Shown in pieces: positions 1 through 8,239 of a stretch of 30,494 bases of DNA (within the stretch, counting starts at the first letter, position 1; the number at the start of each line of letters is the position of its first letter). The position numbers were made by a program, and so were the translations under genes. The notes under the pieces are model-generated. The model was given only the letters and a program-made list of their open reading frames with translations, had not been told where the DNA came from and searched no databases. Origin of the DNA: CAZTME01 sp964614795 (GTDB taxonomy: Bacteria > Patescibacteriota > Microgenomatia > UBA1400 > PJMF01); assembly GCA_964614795.1 (NCBI GenBank), contig CAZTME010000001.1, forward strand, positions 1-30,494, written 5' to 3'.

Positions 1-425
1 CCAATTTGACTTATTAGAGAGTATCAGGGTATAATTCTGTCTATTGAATGTAGAAGTATCGTATTCATGAAGCATACAAAAATTTAAAATAAAAACAAAA
101 TTATTGATGCACTCTTAAATTTATGACACTGAATAAAAATAATATCCACTTTCTTGAGCATGATATTAAAGGAAGCTCTGCTGTCAAGATCGTCAGTGAA
201 AAAATTGTTGCATCATAATTTTTATTTTTGTATTTTTCTCAACTTCTCTTCAATGAAATCTTGTTTAATAGGATAATTTTTAGGCTTGTCTAAATAATGG
301 CATTATCATAACAAGGGTAAATAAGCGCATGTTTAGATTGTGCCAAAAGTCTAATCAAATCTAGTCAATGAGCTAAATAGTTAAAATGCAAAACGTGAAA
401 AAATGTTTTGTGAAAAAGGAACCAT
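1..425. other. Gene-free leader region upstream of rny
   Basis: No convincing gene is visible in these 425 bases. The stretch is very AT-rich and carries a degenerate copy of the interspersed palindromic repeat at about 281-354. The last bases before the rny start contain a purine-rich ribosome binding site (AAAAAGGA, about 412-419). I see no tRNA, no clear terminator and no confident promoter; a TTAAAAT near 381-387 is a weak -10 candidate without a matching -35. Confidence 0.6.
281..354. repeat. Degenerate copy of interspersed palindromic repeat (copy K)
   Basis: The left arm begins TAGGCTTGTCTAAATAATGG and the right arm reads ATTGTGCCAAAAGTCTAAT. These are eroded forms of the arm TAGACTTGTCGCACAATAA and its reverse complement, facing each other across about 30 bases. 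It lies upstream of rny. It is recognised only by comparison with the better copies at 2417-2489 and 23921-23986, so the call is tentative. Confidence 0.45.
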
Positions 426-2063
426 ATGTCATTTTTTAATAATTTATCAACTTTATTTTCGAACAATAAAAATGGTACTAAACTTACCGAAAGCAAGAAA
501 GAATTAGCTTCACCAAAAGTAATTCCTATTCAACCGATTAAATCAAAAAATCAAAAAACCTCCACACAGCAAATTCCTGTAGCTTCAACAGAAGATCTTG
601 CAGATAAATCCTCCAGTCAAACAGTAACTCAAACTTCTGTTTTATCCGGTCAAAATCAAGAATCCGTTCAACTTGCTCAAGCCAAAGCCAGAGAAATTGT
701 CGTAGAAGCTAAAGCTGAAGCATTATCAATTCGCACCAAGGCTGAAGCGGAACAGCGCGAAACTATGCGCAAATTGAGTGAGCAACAAAGGAATTTGGAG
801 AGGAAATTGGATAACTTAGATTTGCGTCTCACTCAAATGGATCAAAAAGAACAAATTCTCGATAGTGAAAAACAAAAAATGCAAAAAGCCCGAGAGTCCT
901 TGCTTGAACAAGAAAAAGAGTTAACCAGAAAACTAGAACAAGTGGCCAGATTAACTTCCGATGAAGCTCGTAAACAACTTTTAACTCAAATTGACCAAAC
1001 TCTAGCTAAAGAAAAAGCCCAATTGATTCGTCAAAACCTAGAAGATGTTCAAGCGAATTTAGATCAAAAAGTCAAAGACATTTTACTGGATGCTATGCTT
1101 CATGGAGCCACAGAATATGTTCCGGAGTACACGGTTTCGGTTGTAACTCTTCCCAACGAGGAATCAAAAGGGAAAATCATTGGAAAAAATGGTCGAAATA
1201 TCAATGCTTTTGAAAGAGCAACTGGTGTAGACGTGGATCTGGATATGTCTCCCACAGAAGTCAGACTTTCTTGTTTTGATCCGGTTAGACGTGAAATTGC
1301 CAGAATTTCTTTGGAAAGATTAGTTAAAGATGGTCGCATTCAACCCACCAGAATTGAAGAAACCGTTGCCAAAGTTAAAACAGAGATTGATCGAGTAATT
1401 TTTGAAGCTGGTAAAAATCTCTGCCATGAAGTTGGTGTTTATAATTTACCAAATGATTTAATGAAAATGATTGGTAAGTTCAAATATCGCTTCTCCTATG
1501 GACAGAACCTTATTGCTCATACTTTGGAAGAAACGAAAATCGGTATTAAATTAGCCAGTGAACTGGGTATTGATGTACAAACTGTTAAACTGGGTTGCTT
1601 ACTTCACGATATTGGCAAAGTTTCAGAAGAAGAGGAAGGCAGTCACGTAGAATTGGGTGTGAAAATTGCCAAGCGCTTCAACATGCCACAAGGAGTGGTT
1701 GATTGTATTGCCCAACATCATGAAGATGAACCGTTTTCAGGTCCTGAGCAAATGGTTGTTTATATTGCAGATGCTATTTCCGGAGCCAGACCTGGAGCCA
1801 GATACGAAAATTATGACGAATATGTGCAAAGACTAACTCAATTGGAAGAAATTGCGACAAAATTCCCTCAGGTTGCCTCAGCCTATGCAATTCAAGCCGG
1901 TCGCGAAGTGAGAGTTCTACTTGATCCTGAACAATCAAAAGATGATGATGTGATGGCTATTTCCTTACAAATTCGCGATGAAATTCAATCAACAATGACC
2001 TATCCGGGCACCGTAACGGTCACTGTTCTTAGAGAAAAAAGAGCCGCAAATGTAGCCAAATAG
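426..2063 (+). CDS. rny: Ribonuclease Y without N-terminal membrane anchor
   Basis: RNase Y is an endoribonuclease that starts mRNA decay. This 545-residue protein has a polar, Ser/Gln/Lys-rich N-terminus (residues 1-80), a long charged coiled coil (about 80-225), a KH RNA-binding domain with the GKIIGKNGRN loop at 249-258, and an HD phosphohydrolase domain with H365, H394-D395 (LLHDIGK), H431-H432 and D449. The catalytic set looks complete. In the family the protein is normally tethered by an N-terminal transmembrane helix; none is visible here and polar residues take its place, so it may be soluble. The ATG at 426 follows an AAAAAGGA ribosome binding site. secG starts 9 bases after the stop, suggesting co-transcription. 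Confidence 0.95.
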   Translation: MSFFNNLSTLFSNNKNGTKLTESKKELASPKVIPIQPIKSKNQKTSTQQIPVASTEDLADKSSSQTVTQTSVLSGQNQESVQLAQAKAREIVVEAKAEALSIRTKAEAEQRETMRKLSEQQRNLERKLDNLDLRLTQMDQKEQILDSEKQKMQKARESLLEQEKELTRKLEQVARLTSDEARKQLLTQIDQTLAKEKAQLIRQNLEDVQANLDQKVKDILLDAMLHGATEYVPEYTVSVVTLPNEESKGKIIGKNGRNINAFERATGVDVDLDMSPTEVRLSCFDPVRREIARISLERLVKDGRIQPTRIEETVAKVKTEIDRVIFEAGKNLCHEVGVYNLPNDLMKMIGKFKYRFSYGQNLIAHTLEETKIGIKLASELGIDVQTVKLGCLLHDIGKVSEEEEGSHVELGVKIAKRFNMPQGVVDCIAQHHEDEPFSGPEQMVVYIADAISGARPGARYENYDEYVQRLTQLEEIATKFPQVASAYAIQAGREVRVLLDPEQSKDDDVMAISLQIRDEIQSTMTYPGTVTVTVLREKRAANVAK

Positions 2064-2072
2064 AAAGTTAAG

Positions 2073-2291
2073 ATGTATCAAATTCTATTAATTATTCAAG
2101 CCATTATTTCAATCGGACTCTTAATTTGCATTATTTTACAACCTCAAGGCACTGGATTAGGAAACGCTTGGGCGGGAGGAGGAGAAACATATCATACCAG
2201 AAGGGGAATTGAAAAAGTAATTTTTGGTTTGACGATTGTTTTGGCTGTACTTTTCGCACTTAACGGCTTATTATTATTGATAATGCAATAA
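2073..2291 (+). CDS. secG: Preprotein translocase subunit SecG
   Basis: This is the small membrane subunit of the SecYEG translocon, which assists export through SecY (encoded at 25479-26762 in this window). The 72-residue product has two hydrophobic helices (about 3-22 and 49-71) joined by a Gly-rich loop containing LGNAWAGGGE, followed by the TRRGIEK stretch typical of the family. Length and topology are normal. It starts 9 bases after rny and probably shares its transcript. Downstream lies a spacer holding the best palindromic repeat copy, which may mark the end of the unit. Confidence 0.9.
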   Translation: MYQILLIIQAIISIGLLICIILQPQGTGLGNAWAGGGETYHTRRGIEKVIFGLTIVLAVLFALNGLLLLIMQ

Positions 2292-2416
2292 AGTAAGGCT
2301 TGATTGGTTTTTTATAAATATCAGATTATATATTTTTGGATTTATCTTTGTTTCGGTAAGATCGAAAACTCTAGTTCTGAAAAAAAACTTAATTGAAAAA
2401 AATGTTTTATTTGTAA

Positions 2417-2489
2417 TAGACTTGTCGCGCAATAAAAACATGAATTAATTTGAGCAAATGAATCGTGTTGTTATTGTGCGACAAGTCTA
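2417..2489. repeat. Interspersed palindromic repeat, near-intact (copy A)
   Basis: The left arm begins TAGACTTGTCGCGCAATAAA (2417 on) and the right arm ends TTATTGTGCGACAAGTCTA (2471-2489). Reverse-complemented, the arms agree over about 28 positions with only a few differences, leaving a loop of about 15 bases. The element sits between secG and the solute-binding protein gene. No T-run follows the stem, so it is not a typical intrinsic terminator. The downstream -10 (2503-2508) lies just beyond the right arm. Confidence 0.85.
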
Positions 2490-2502
2490 ATAAACTACGT
2501 TT

Positions 2503-2508
2503 TATAAT
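2503..2508 (+). promoter_or_regulatory. Putative -10 box for the solute-binding protein gene
   Basis: TATAAT is a perfect -10 hexamer about 18 bases upstream of the chosen ATG at 2526. Transcription would start near 2515, giving a leader of about 10 bases. No good -35 is visible; GCGACA inside the repeat arm (2478-2483) matches TTGACA at four of six positions, but the spacer would be 19 bases. Confidence 0.45.
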
Positions 2509-2525
2509 TAAATTTATTGGCTGAT

Positions 2526-3983
2526 ATGAGAAAATATTATTGGTACTTCTCCGGATATGCAAAAAAACATGGTTGGAAAATTTTAATTTCCTTAATTATT
2601 GGAATTGCCATATTTTCATTCGTCGTTCCACTCATTCTCAATCCCGCTCATATTAAAACAAAAAATTACATCGGCATGATCGGAGAGTATACCCCCAGCA
2701 CTCTTCCGCAAGAAATTCAGACTCAATTGAGCATTGGACTAACTAAAATCGCAGATGATGGTTCAGCCAAACCGGGTTTAGCAGAAAAATGGACAATCGA
2801 ACAAGATAATCAGGTTTACAGGTTTAACATTCCCAAAGACTCAAGATGGCAAGATGGTCAAATTATCACTCCAGATGAAATTCAGTATTCATTTCCCGAC
2901 GTTCAAATCATTACAACTCCAAACGATATTTTATTTAAATTGCCAGCACCTTACGCACCTTTTCCAACTCAAGTATCTAAACCGATTTTTAAATCAGGAT
3001 CATTGAAAAAGAACTTTTTTAAAGAATTGCCCGTTTTAATTGGTATTGGTGAACATTGGATTTCCGATTATCAAACAGCCGGATCAAGATTGCATAAATT
3101 AATTGTTGAAAATGATAAGGAAGTGTTTGTGTATCGATTTTATAAAACTGAAGATGAAGCCATCAACGCTTTTAAACGTGGTGAAATTGATCATATTCCG
3201 GACTTGGTGAGAACCCATGATGTGATGACATGGCCAATGGTTAAAACTGAGTCAGAAGTTGATTTCTGGAATTTTTTAGCAATTTATTTTAATACGAGAG
3301 ATTCTCGCTTGACCAAAAACGTCAGACAAGCTTTTTTATACGCTCTTGAAAAGGATCAAACTGAAAAAAGATCAATTGGACCAATTAGTCCAAATTCATG
3401 GGCATTTCTTCCCGGAGGGAAAACATATGACAAAGACTGGGAAAGAGGCATTGAAAGATTGCTTGATGAACTACCTGGAGAACCATTAGAATTCTCTCTA
3501 TCGACAACCAGTGTTCATTCATCAACAGCCTCAAAGATTAAAACCGAGCTGGAATCGTTTGGCCAAGAGGCATTTGCAAAATGTACAGAAGAAAAATCCG
3601 GACCCGAAGCTGAACTGTGCAATAATCTTAAAATTCAAATTTCAATAAGAATAAGCAATTTCCCCGATTTAAATAGTTTCGATCTTCTTTTAATTGGCAC
3701 TCCAATTCCTCCAGATCCAGATCAATATGCTTTTTGGCACTCTAATCAATCAACAAATTTTACCGGATATAAAAATACAAGAATTGATAATATTTTGGAA
3801 AAAGCTCGACAAACAACGGATCAGTCGGAAAGAAAAGAACTCTATCAAGAATTTCAACAATTTTTGCAAGAAGATCCGCCGGCCATTTTTCTCGAACACA
3901 TTACCAAATACTCAATAACTCGAATAAATCCTATTTTTATGGTACTTCAAAGAATGATTTCTGGAGATAATCAAACGCAGTGA
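2526..3983 (+). CDS. Membrane-anchored ABC solute-binding protein, family 5 (DppA/OppA-like)
   Basis: Family 5 binding proteins capture peptides, or sometimes metals or sugars, outside the membrane and deliver them to an ABC importer. This protein (485 residues from the ATG at 2526; a TTG at 2517 is possible) has one N-terminal transmembrane helix at about 20-40 in place of a lipobox. Family landmarks follow: a GLAEKW segment, then RFNIPKDSRWQDGQIITPDE, and later ARQTTDQSERKELYQEFQQ near the end. It is somewhat shorter than usual; part of the first lobe after SFPD looks reduced. No importer permease or ATPase is adjacent, so it is an orphan here. Substrate cannot be told. It ends in TGA. Confidence 0.8.
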   Translation: MRKYYWYFSGYAKKHGWKILISLIIGIAIFSFVVPLILNPAHIKTKNYIGMIGEYTPSTLPQEIQTQLSIGLTKIADDGSAKPGLAEKWTIEQDNQVYRFNIPKDSRWQDGQIITPDEIQYSFPDVQIITTPNDILFKLPAPYAPFPTQVSKPIFKSGSLKKNFFKELPVLIGIGEHWISDYQTAGSRLHKLIVENDKEVFVYRFYKTEDEAINAFKRGEIDHIPDLVRTHDVMTWPMVKTESEVDFWNFLAIYFNTRDSRLTKNVRQAFLYALEKDQTEKRSIGPISPNSWAFLPGGKTYDKDWERGIERLLDELPGEPLEFSLSTTSVHSSTASKIKTELESFGQEAFAKCTEEKSGPEAELCNNLKIQISIRISNFPDLNSFDLLLIGTPIPPDPDQYAFWHSNQSTNFTGYKNTRIDNILEKARQTTDQSERKELYQEFQQFLQEDPPAIFLEHITKYSITRINPIFMVLQRMISGDNQTQ

Positions 3984-3985
3984 TT

Positions 3986-4053
3986 TTGAGACTTGACCAT
4001 TGTTTTTTCAATTAGTAAACTGTGTCGCACGGAAAAATTATCAGACAAGTATA
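3986..4053. repeat. Degenerate palindromic repeat remnant (copy B)
   Basis: GAGACTTGACCATTGT follows the preceding stop codon, then TAAACTGTGTCGCAC, then a partial right arm CAGACAAGTATA. These are recognisable but eroded versions of the repeat arms; the TAAACTG-GTCGCA form recurs at 23994. It fills most of the spacer ahead of the cyclophilin gene. Confidence 0.4.
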
Positions 4054-4074
4054 AAGAAACTAAAAATTAACTTT

Positions 4075-4812
4075 ATGTTTAATAAAATAACATTCGCAGT
4101 TGTGACAATAATAGCTTTAATTTTTTTGAGTGGCTGTACATCACAGCCACCGGATACGACTGGCATTCAATTAAATAATCCTAATGCCAATAATCAACAA
4201 GCTATCCAAGAAGAAGCATCTGAAAATGCAGAATCAAATTCTTCTGTCAAATCGGATAGTTTTCAAGTGGATGGAACTGTACAGGGCGCACAAACTAATG
4301 TGCCAGCAAAAACAGAAAGAAAAACAGGTATGCAAACACTCGCAGATTTTTCCCCAATTGAAGGCAATATTGTGCTTTTGAAGACATCCAAAGGGGATGT
4401 AAAAATTCAATTATTTAGAGAAGAAGCACCAATTACTACAATCAATTTTTTAACTTTAGTTAAAGACGGTTTTTATAATGACATTGTTTTTCATCGAGTT
4501 ATCCCAGGATTCATGGCTCAAGTTGGAGATCCGAAGACCAAAGATCCAAGCAAACAAGCCGAATGGGGAACGGGAGGACCAGGATACAACATACCAGATG
4601 AATTTTCACCAAATTTAAAACATGATGGGGCAGGTGTGGTTTCGATGGCAAACAGTGGTCCCAATTCCGGTGGCAGTCAGTTTTTTATCACTTATGAAGC
4701 AACCCCATGGCTTGATGGCAAGCATGCTGTTTTTGGAAAAGTTATTGAGGGAATGGAGATAGTCTCTCAATTAAGCAATGGAGATAAAATTTTATCTGCC
4801 AGCATTGAATAG
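4075..4812 (+). CDS. Cyclophilin-type peptidyl-prolyl isomerase lipoprotein
   Basis: Cyclophilins catalyse cis-trans isomerisation of prolyl bonds; here probably outside the membrane to fold exported proteins. From the ATG at 4075 the product has 245 residues: a lipoprotein signal with lipobox LSGC (acylated Cys21), a Ser/Asn/Gln-rich linker to about 95, then a cyclophilin domain with FHRVIPGFMAQVGD (catalytic Arg), SGGSQFFIT and WLDGKHAVFG. The reading frame is open back to 4000, but that would put 25 polar residues before a perfect lipoprotein signal and run into repeat sequence, so the ATG at 4075 is preferred. The TAG stop overlaps the start of a degenerate repeat arm. Confidence 0.93.
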   Translation: MFNKITFAVVTIIALIFLSGCTSQPPDTTGIQLNNPNANNQQAIQEEASENAESNSSVKSDSFQVDGTVQGAQTNVPAKTERKTGMQTLADFSPIEGNIVLLKTSKGDVKIQLFREEAPITTINFLTLVKDGFYNDIVFHRVIPGFMAQVGDPKTKDPSKQAEWGTGGPGYNIPDEFSPNLKHDGAGVVSMANSGPNSGGSQFFITYEATPWLDGKHAVFGKVIEGMEIVSQLSNGDKILSASIE

Positions 4813-4911
4813 AGTTTTTCATTCTTATTTATTCTATTATTTTTCAATCAAGCTCTTGATTTTTTCTCAGCTTGCCTTGCCACAATGTTGATATTGTGCG
4901 ACAACTCTATT
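4810..4911. repeat. Half-degenerate palindromic repeat (copy C)
   Basis: The right arm is well preserved at 4892-4911 (TATTGTGCGACAACTCTATT). The presumed left arm begins TAGAGTT at 4810, complementary to the AACTCTA end of the right arm, but the rest has diverged. It lies between the cyclophilin and DUF4012 genes. GCGACA within the arm (4898-4903) sits 18 bases before the -10 box of the next gene. Confidence 0.55.
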
Positions 4912-4918
4912 AATCTCT

Positions 4919-4927
4919 TGTTAGAAT
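4919..4927 (+). promoter_or_regulatory. Extended -10 promoter of the DUF4012 gene
   Basis: TGTTAGAAT fits an extended -10 (TGn plus TAGAAT). Transcription would begin about 7 bases downstream, at or beside the ATG at 4935, so the mRNA would be leaderless or nearly so. No Shine-Dalgarno sequence precedes the start. Confidence 0.5.
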
Positions 4928-4934
4928 AAAGATA

Positions 4935-6830
4935 ATGATTAAATTGATTTTCGAGCTGAAAACTCACATTATTAAATTAAAATTAATTATTCTACAAAAA
5001 TTGAAGATAATTGATAGAAAATTGAGTTTTTTTCGAAAAAAATATCTGAAACAGAATTCTTGGATTTATTTACGATTTAAAAAAAATTATACTGTAAAAA
5101 AAATACAAAATCTAAAACCGATCAAGGTAATTTTTGGATTAATAACTTTTTATTTACTTGTCGTATTCATTAGTCTGCTTTTATCTTTTGCTTCACTCAT
5201 CTTCCTGTTCTCCCAGCAATTAACTCCAGCAAGTGTGTTAGCTAAAACCGGCCTCCCCTTTGCTATTTCAGTCAACAGAATAACGTTTCAAAAAGTAGCA
5301 ATAATTAATCATTGGGTAGCCATTCTCAATATCATTACGTTATTACCTGAAGTTAACGAGAAAATCAAGAAAATTGGTAATAATTATAATCTGACCGGTC
5401 AAATTGATTTAAAAAGTCTAGAACCAATGATTAACAATCTGATAAATTTTTCAGATCAATTAGACAATAATCTAATCGGTTTTAGTCAAAATAATCATAG
5501 GTTGGCAAAAGCACATGCTTACTTAAAAAATTTCAAAGCATGGGCAACAGTCATCCATGAAATAATCAATTCAAAAGGTAAAGCATTGATTCTCATTCAA
5601 GGTAGTGATGAATTAAGACCGGGTGGTGGTTTTATGGGTGCCTACATCATTATGGAATGGAGAGATGGATTAATTGTTTCTTGGGTTTTTGAAGATATTT
5701 ATGATGCCGCTGGACAAGCAAAATTAGTACTGGATCCACCACCGGGGGTTGCGGAATTTACAAGTAGTGGAAAATCATGGAGTTTAGTGGATGCAAATTG
5801 GTCAAGCAATTTTCCCACTAATGCTCAATTAATTCAAAACTTTTTTACATCAGCCGATCGTGGTGAGTTTAATTACATTATTTCATTAAATACCGATGTG
5901 TTGACTGAATATTTGAGAATTATTGGTCAAATTGAGTTACCGGAATACCAAACAACATTGAATGTGGAAACAATAGAAGACCTTCTTTCCAAACATCGAA
6001 CTGAATATTTTCCGGGATCGAGACAAAAAGCTACCATGCTGTCTCAAATTGTGCCCCATCTGCTAAGTAGTGTAAGCAAACTCAATCCCACCCAAATGAA
6101 TGAGCTGATTGTGCAGTTTTTAAAACATGGCCACCAAAAAAATATTCAAATTTTCTCAATTAATCCTGAAATTCAAAATAAATTAATTGAAGCTAATTTG
6201 GCCGGCTCAACAGAAAGTTATGCATCATTCTATCAAAATATCTCTGGTGAATATCAAACAAACAAAATAAATTTGGAAACACTTCAATTAATAGAAGCCA
6301 ACGTCGGAATTAACAAAATTAATTCTCAAATCGAGAGAGAAATTAATGTCAATCTTTCTGGGGAAGAAATTATCATTGATCTCAACTTAATCAATACCTC
6401 CGAACAGAAAGAAACACCAGTAACATCAAATTTCGAATCAATTGTTCACAATTCTAATTTATCATTAATTCAAAATCGTCAATTATCCCCCGCCCCTGAA
6501 GCTTCACATCAAGCTTACGTCAATTATTTAAGAATTAAATCCTCTCCAGGATTAATTCTCAATCAAGAAAAATCAGGTATTATTTCAACTCCAACTTTTG
6601 CTGATTCGTGGAAATTGCTTGAAAATCCGAAAGAATCAAATCCGGCATTTTTAATTATTCTTAGACCGGGTGAATCACACACTTATCGTTTCACTTTTAA
6701 GCGAGTTAACAGTAATTCAGTTCTACTTTTAAAACAAAGTGGGGTAAAAACCTCTCAATCGAACTTTGTAATGGACAACAATCAGCCAATAACATTTACT
6801 TTTGATCAAGATATAATTCTAGAAAATTAA
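4935..6830 (+). CDS. DUF4012 domain membrane protein
   Basis: The 631-residue product has a basic cytoplasmic N-terminus (about 1-68), one transmembrane helix (about 70-94) and a large extracytoplasmic part. The motif SDELRPGGGFMGAY at about 224-237 is the signature I associate with DUF4012, a family found in actinobacteria and CPR bacteria and often linked with cell-surface polysaccharide loci. Its biochemical role is unknown. After the DUF the C-terminus is beta-rich, Asn/Ser-rich and without a second membrane helix. The gene stands alone between two repeat-bearing spacers. The start follows directly after an extended -10 box, suggesting a leaderless message. Confidence 0.8.
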   Translation: MIKLIFELKTHIIKLKLIILQKLKIIDRKLSFFRKKYLKQNSWIYLRFKKNYTVKKIQNLKPIKVIFGLITFYLLVVFISLLLSFASLIFLFSQQLTPASVLAKTGLPFAISVNRITFQKVAIINHWVAILNIITLLPEVNEKIKKIGNNYNLTGQIDLKSLEPMINNLINFSDQLDNNLIGFSQNNHRLAKAHAYLKNFKAWATVIHEIINSKGKALILIQGSDELRPGGGFMGAYIIMEWRDGLIVSWVFEDIYDAAGQAKLVLDPPPGVAEFTSSGKSWSLVDANWSSNFPTNAQLIQNFFTSADRGEFNYIISLNTDVLTEYLRIIGQIELPEYQTTLNVETIEDLLSKHRTEYFPGSRQKATMLSQIVPHLLSSVSKLNPTQMNELIVQFLKHGHQKNIQIFSINPEIQNKLIEANLAGSTESYASFYQNISGEYQTNKINLETLQLIEANVGINKINSQIEREINVNLSGEEIIIDLNLINTSEQKETPVTSNFESIVHNSNLSLIQNRQLSPAPEASHQAYVNYLRIKSSPGLILNQEKSGIISTPTFADSWKLLENPKESNPAFLIILRPGESHTYRFTFKRVNSNSVLLLKQSGVKTSQSNFVMDNNQPITFTFDQDIILEN

Positions 6831-6992
6831 TCATAACTGATAAAATTTTAAAAATGTACCAATGACCAAACAAAATATATGTTAAATTGGAAATAGTTTT
6901 TTTCAATCTAGATAATCTGATTAAAGATAAATTACCAATTCTTAAAGGTTTTATAAGCCAAGAGATATATTTCAAGTGTCTATCAGATGCAA

Positions 6993-7018
6993 TAGACTTG
7001 TCGCACAATAACATCACG
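6993..7018 (+). repeat. Single arm of palindromic repeat (copy D)
   Basis: TAGACTTGTCGCACAATAAC, continuing to CATCACG, is a well-preserved left arm. A facing right arm is not evident downstream. Just upstream, CAAGTGTCTAT (6973-6982 region) can pair with ATAGACTTG, a different pairing from the other copies. It lies in the spacer ahead of prfB. Confidence 0.7.
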
Positions 7019-7042
7019 CTTCCTTTGTTCATCTTCTTAATC

Positions 7043-7051
7043 TGCTAGAAT
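7043..7051 (+). promoter_or_regulatory. Extended -10 promoter of prfB
   Basis: TGCTAGAAT is an extended -10 box. The predicted transcription start (about 7058-7060) is only a few bases before the ATG at 7062, and no Shine-Dalgarno sequence fits between, so prfB is probably read from a near-leaderless message. TTGTTC at 7025-7030 is a poor -35 at a short spacing. Confidence 0.5.
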
Positions 7052-7061
7052 ACAAGCACAC

Positions 7062-8162
7062 ATGATGAATTCTAATCTTCAACAAAGAGCACAAGACTTG
7101 ATTTCCAGATACGATTTGAAAACAATTCAAGAAAAATGCGAAAATCTGGAACAAATGACTCAACTGCCCGATTTTTGGCAACGCGCCGATGCTCAAGAAA
7201 TTATTTCCGATCTCACTCAACAAAAGGATGATCTCTCATCAATTCTGCTACTAAAAAATCAGGTTAATGAACTTCAGACTTTACTGGAATGGCAAACCGA
7301 GCTTAATTCTTCTGATTTAGAAAACACTCAAGAATTAACAGACGTGCAAACGGAAATTGCCAATCTTGAACTAATTATTGAAAATAATATGAAAAAACTG
7401 GAAGAAAAAGAATATCTTTCAGGAAAATATGATAGGTATGGCGCAATTTTTTCTATTCATGCGGGGCAAGGAGGCACTGAAGCGATGGATTGGGCAGCCA
7501 TGCTTCAACGCATGTACGAACGATACTTTCAACAAAAAAAGTGGAAAAGTAATATCATTTCCATATCATCGGGAGAAGAGGCTGGCATCAAATCGGTCGT
7601 TTTTCAAGTCCAAGGTTTGTTTGCCTATGGCTTGCTCAAACACGAAAGAGGCACTCATCGCTTGGTGAGACTAAGTCCATTCAATGCAGATAATTTGCGC
7701 CAAACTTCTTTTGCTTTAGTGGAAGTATTACCCCTCATTCCACAGAATGACACTTCAATCATCATTCGTGACGAAGAACTGCAATGGCATTTTTCTCGAG
7801 CGGGAGGAGCGGGAGGACAAAACGTCAATAAAGTCAACACCGCTGTAGAATTAACACATCTTCCATCGGGAATTGTTATTCGATCCAGACAAGAAAGATC
7901 ACAAGTACAGAATAAACAAAGAGCTTTAGAAGAACTTAAAGCCAGATTAGCTCAAAAAATTGAAGATGAACAAGCGTTAACTTTGGCTAAAGAAAAAGGA
8001 GAACATCATCACGCCAGTTGGGGAACTCAAATTCGAAACTACGTGCTTCACCCCTACCAATTAGTTAAAGATACTCGCACGCAACTCGAAACAACAAATA
8101 CTCAACGAGTGTTAGATGGAGATATTGAGGATTTCATTCAAGCGGGATTGAGATTGGGATAA
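7062..8162 (+). CDS. prfB: Peptide chain release factor 2
   Basis: RF2 reads UAA and UGA in the ribosomal A site and triggers peptide release. The 366-residue product has the N-terminal helical domain, the SPF recognition tripeptide at 205-207 that distinguishes RF2 from RF1 (which has PxT), and the catalytic GGQ loop at 251-253. Length is normal. Many bacteria regulate prfB by a +1 frameshift at an in-frame UGA near codon 26; here the frame is continuous, so this autoregulation is absent. Two ATG codons in tandem (7062, 7065) are possible starts. An RF2 with the SPF motif agrees with UGA being used as a stop in this window. Confidence 0.95.
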   Translation: MMNSNLQQRAQDLISRYDLKTIQEKCENLEQMTQLPDFWQRADAQEIISDLTQQKDDLSSILLLKNQVNELQTLLEWQTELNSSDLENTQELTDVQTEIANLELIIENNMKKLEEKEYLSGKYDRYGAIFSIHAGQGGTEAMDWAAMLQRMYERYFQQKKWKSNIISISSGEEAGIKSVVFQVQGLFAYGLLKHERGTHRLVRLSPFNADNLRQTSFALVEVLPLIPQNDTSIIIRDEELQWHFSRAGGAGGQNVNKVNTAVELTHLPSGIVIRSRQERSQVQNKQRALEELKARLAQKIEDEQALTLAKEKGEHHHASWGTQIRNYVLHPYQLVKDTRTQLETTNTQRVLDGDIEDFIQAGLRLG

Positions 8163-8184
8163 AATCAGCCAAATCAAACAGCTA

Positions 8185-8213
8185 CTGACTTTTTAAGTGC
8201 GACAAGTTATACT
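8185..8213 (+). promoter_or_regulatory. Putative promoter of the 8240 gene, overlapping a repeat arm
   Basis: CTGACT (8185-8190) and TATACT (8208-8213) are spaced 17 bases apart. The spacer contains a short repeat-arm remnant, GTGCGACAAGTTA (about 8198-8209). A clear ribosome binding site, AGAGAGGA, follows before the ATG at 8240. Confidence 0.4.
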
Positions 8214-8239
8214 TTACATGAAGCTAAAGAGAGGATAAT

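Noticed and set aside
123..218. A 31-codon open frame (ATG to TAA) that might be the remnant of a gene
   Set aside because: It has no ribosome binding site, an in-frame stop close upstream and no recognisable motif; its length is expected by chance.
2417..2489. The palindromes as ordinary intrinsic terminators
   Set aside because: The stems are not followed by T-runs, one copy lies inside an operon and some lie directly before promoters; the sequence itself, and not only the fold, is conserved between copies.
4000..4074. An upstream start of the cyclophilin gene
   Set aside because: It would bury a perfect lipoprotein signal 25 residues inside the protein and encode repeat sequence.
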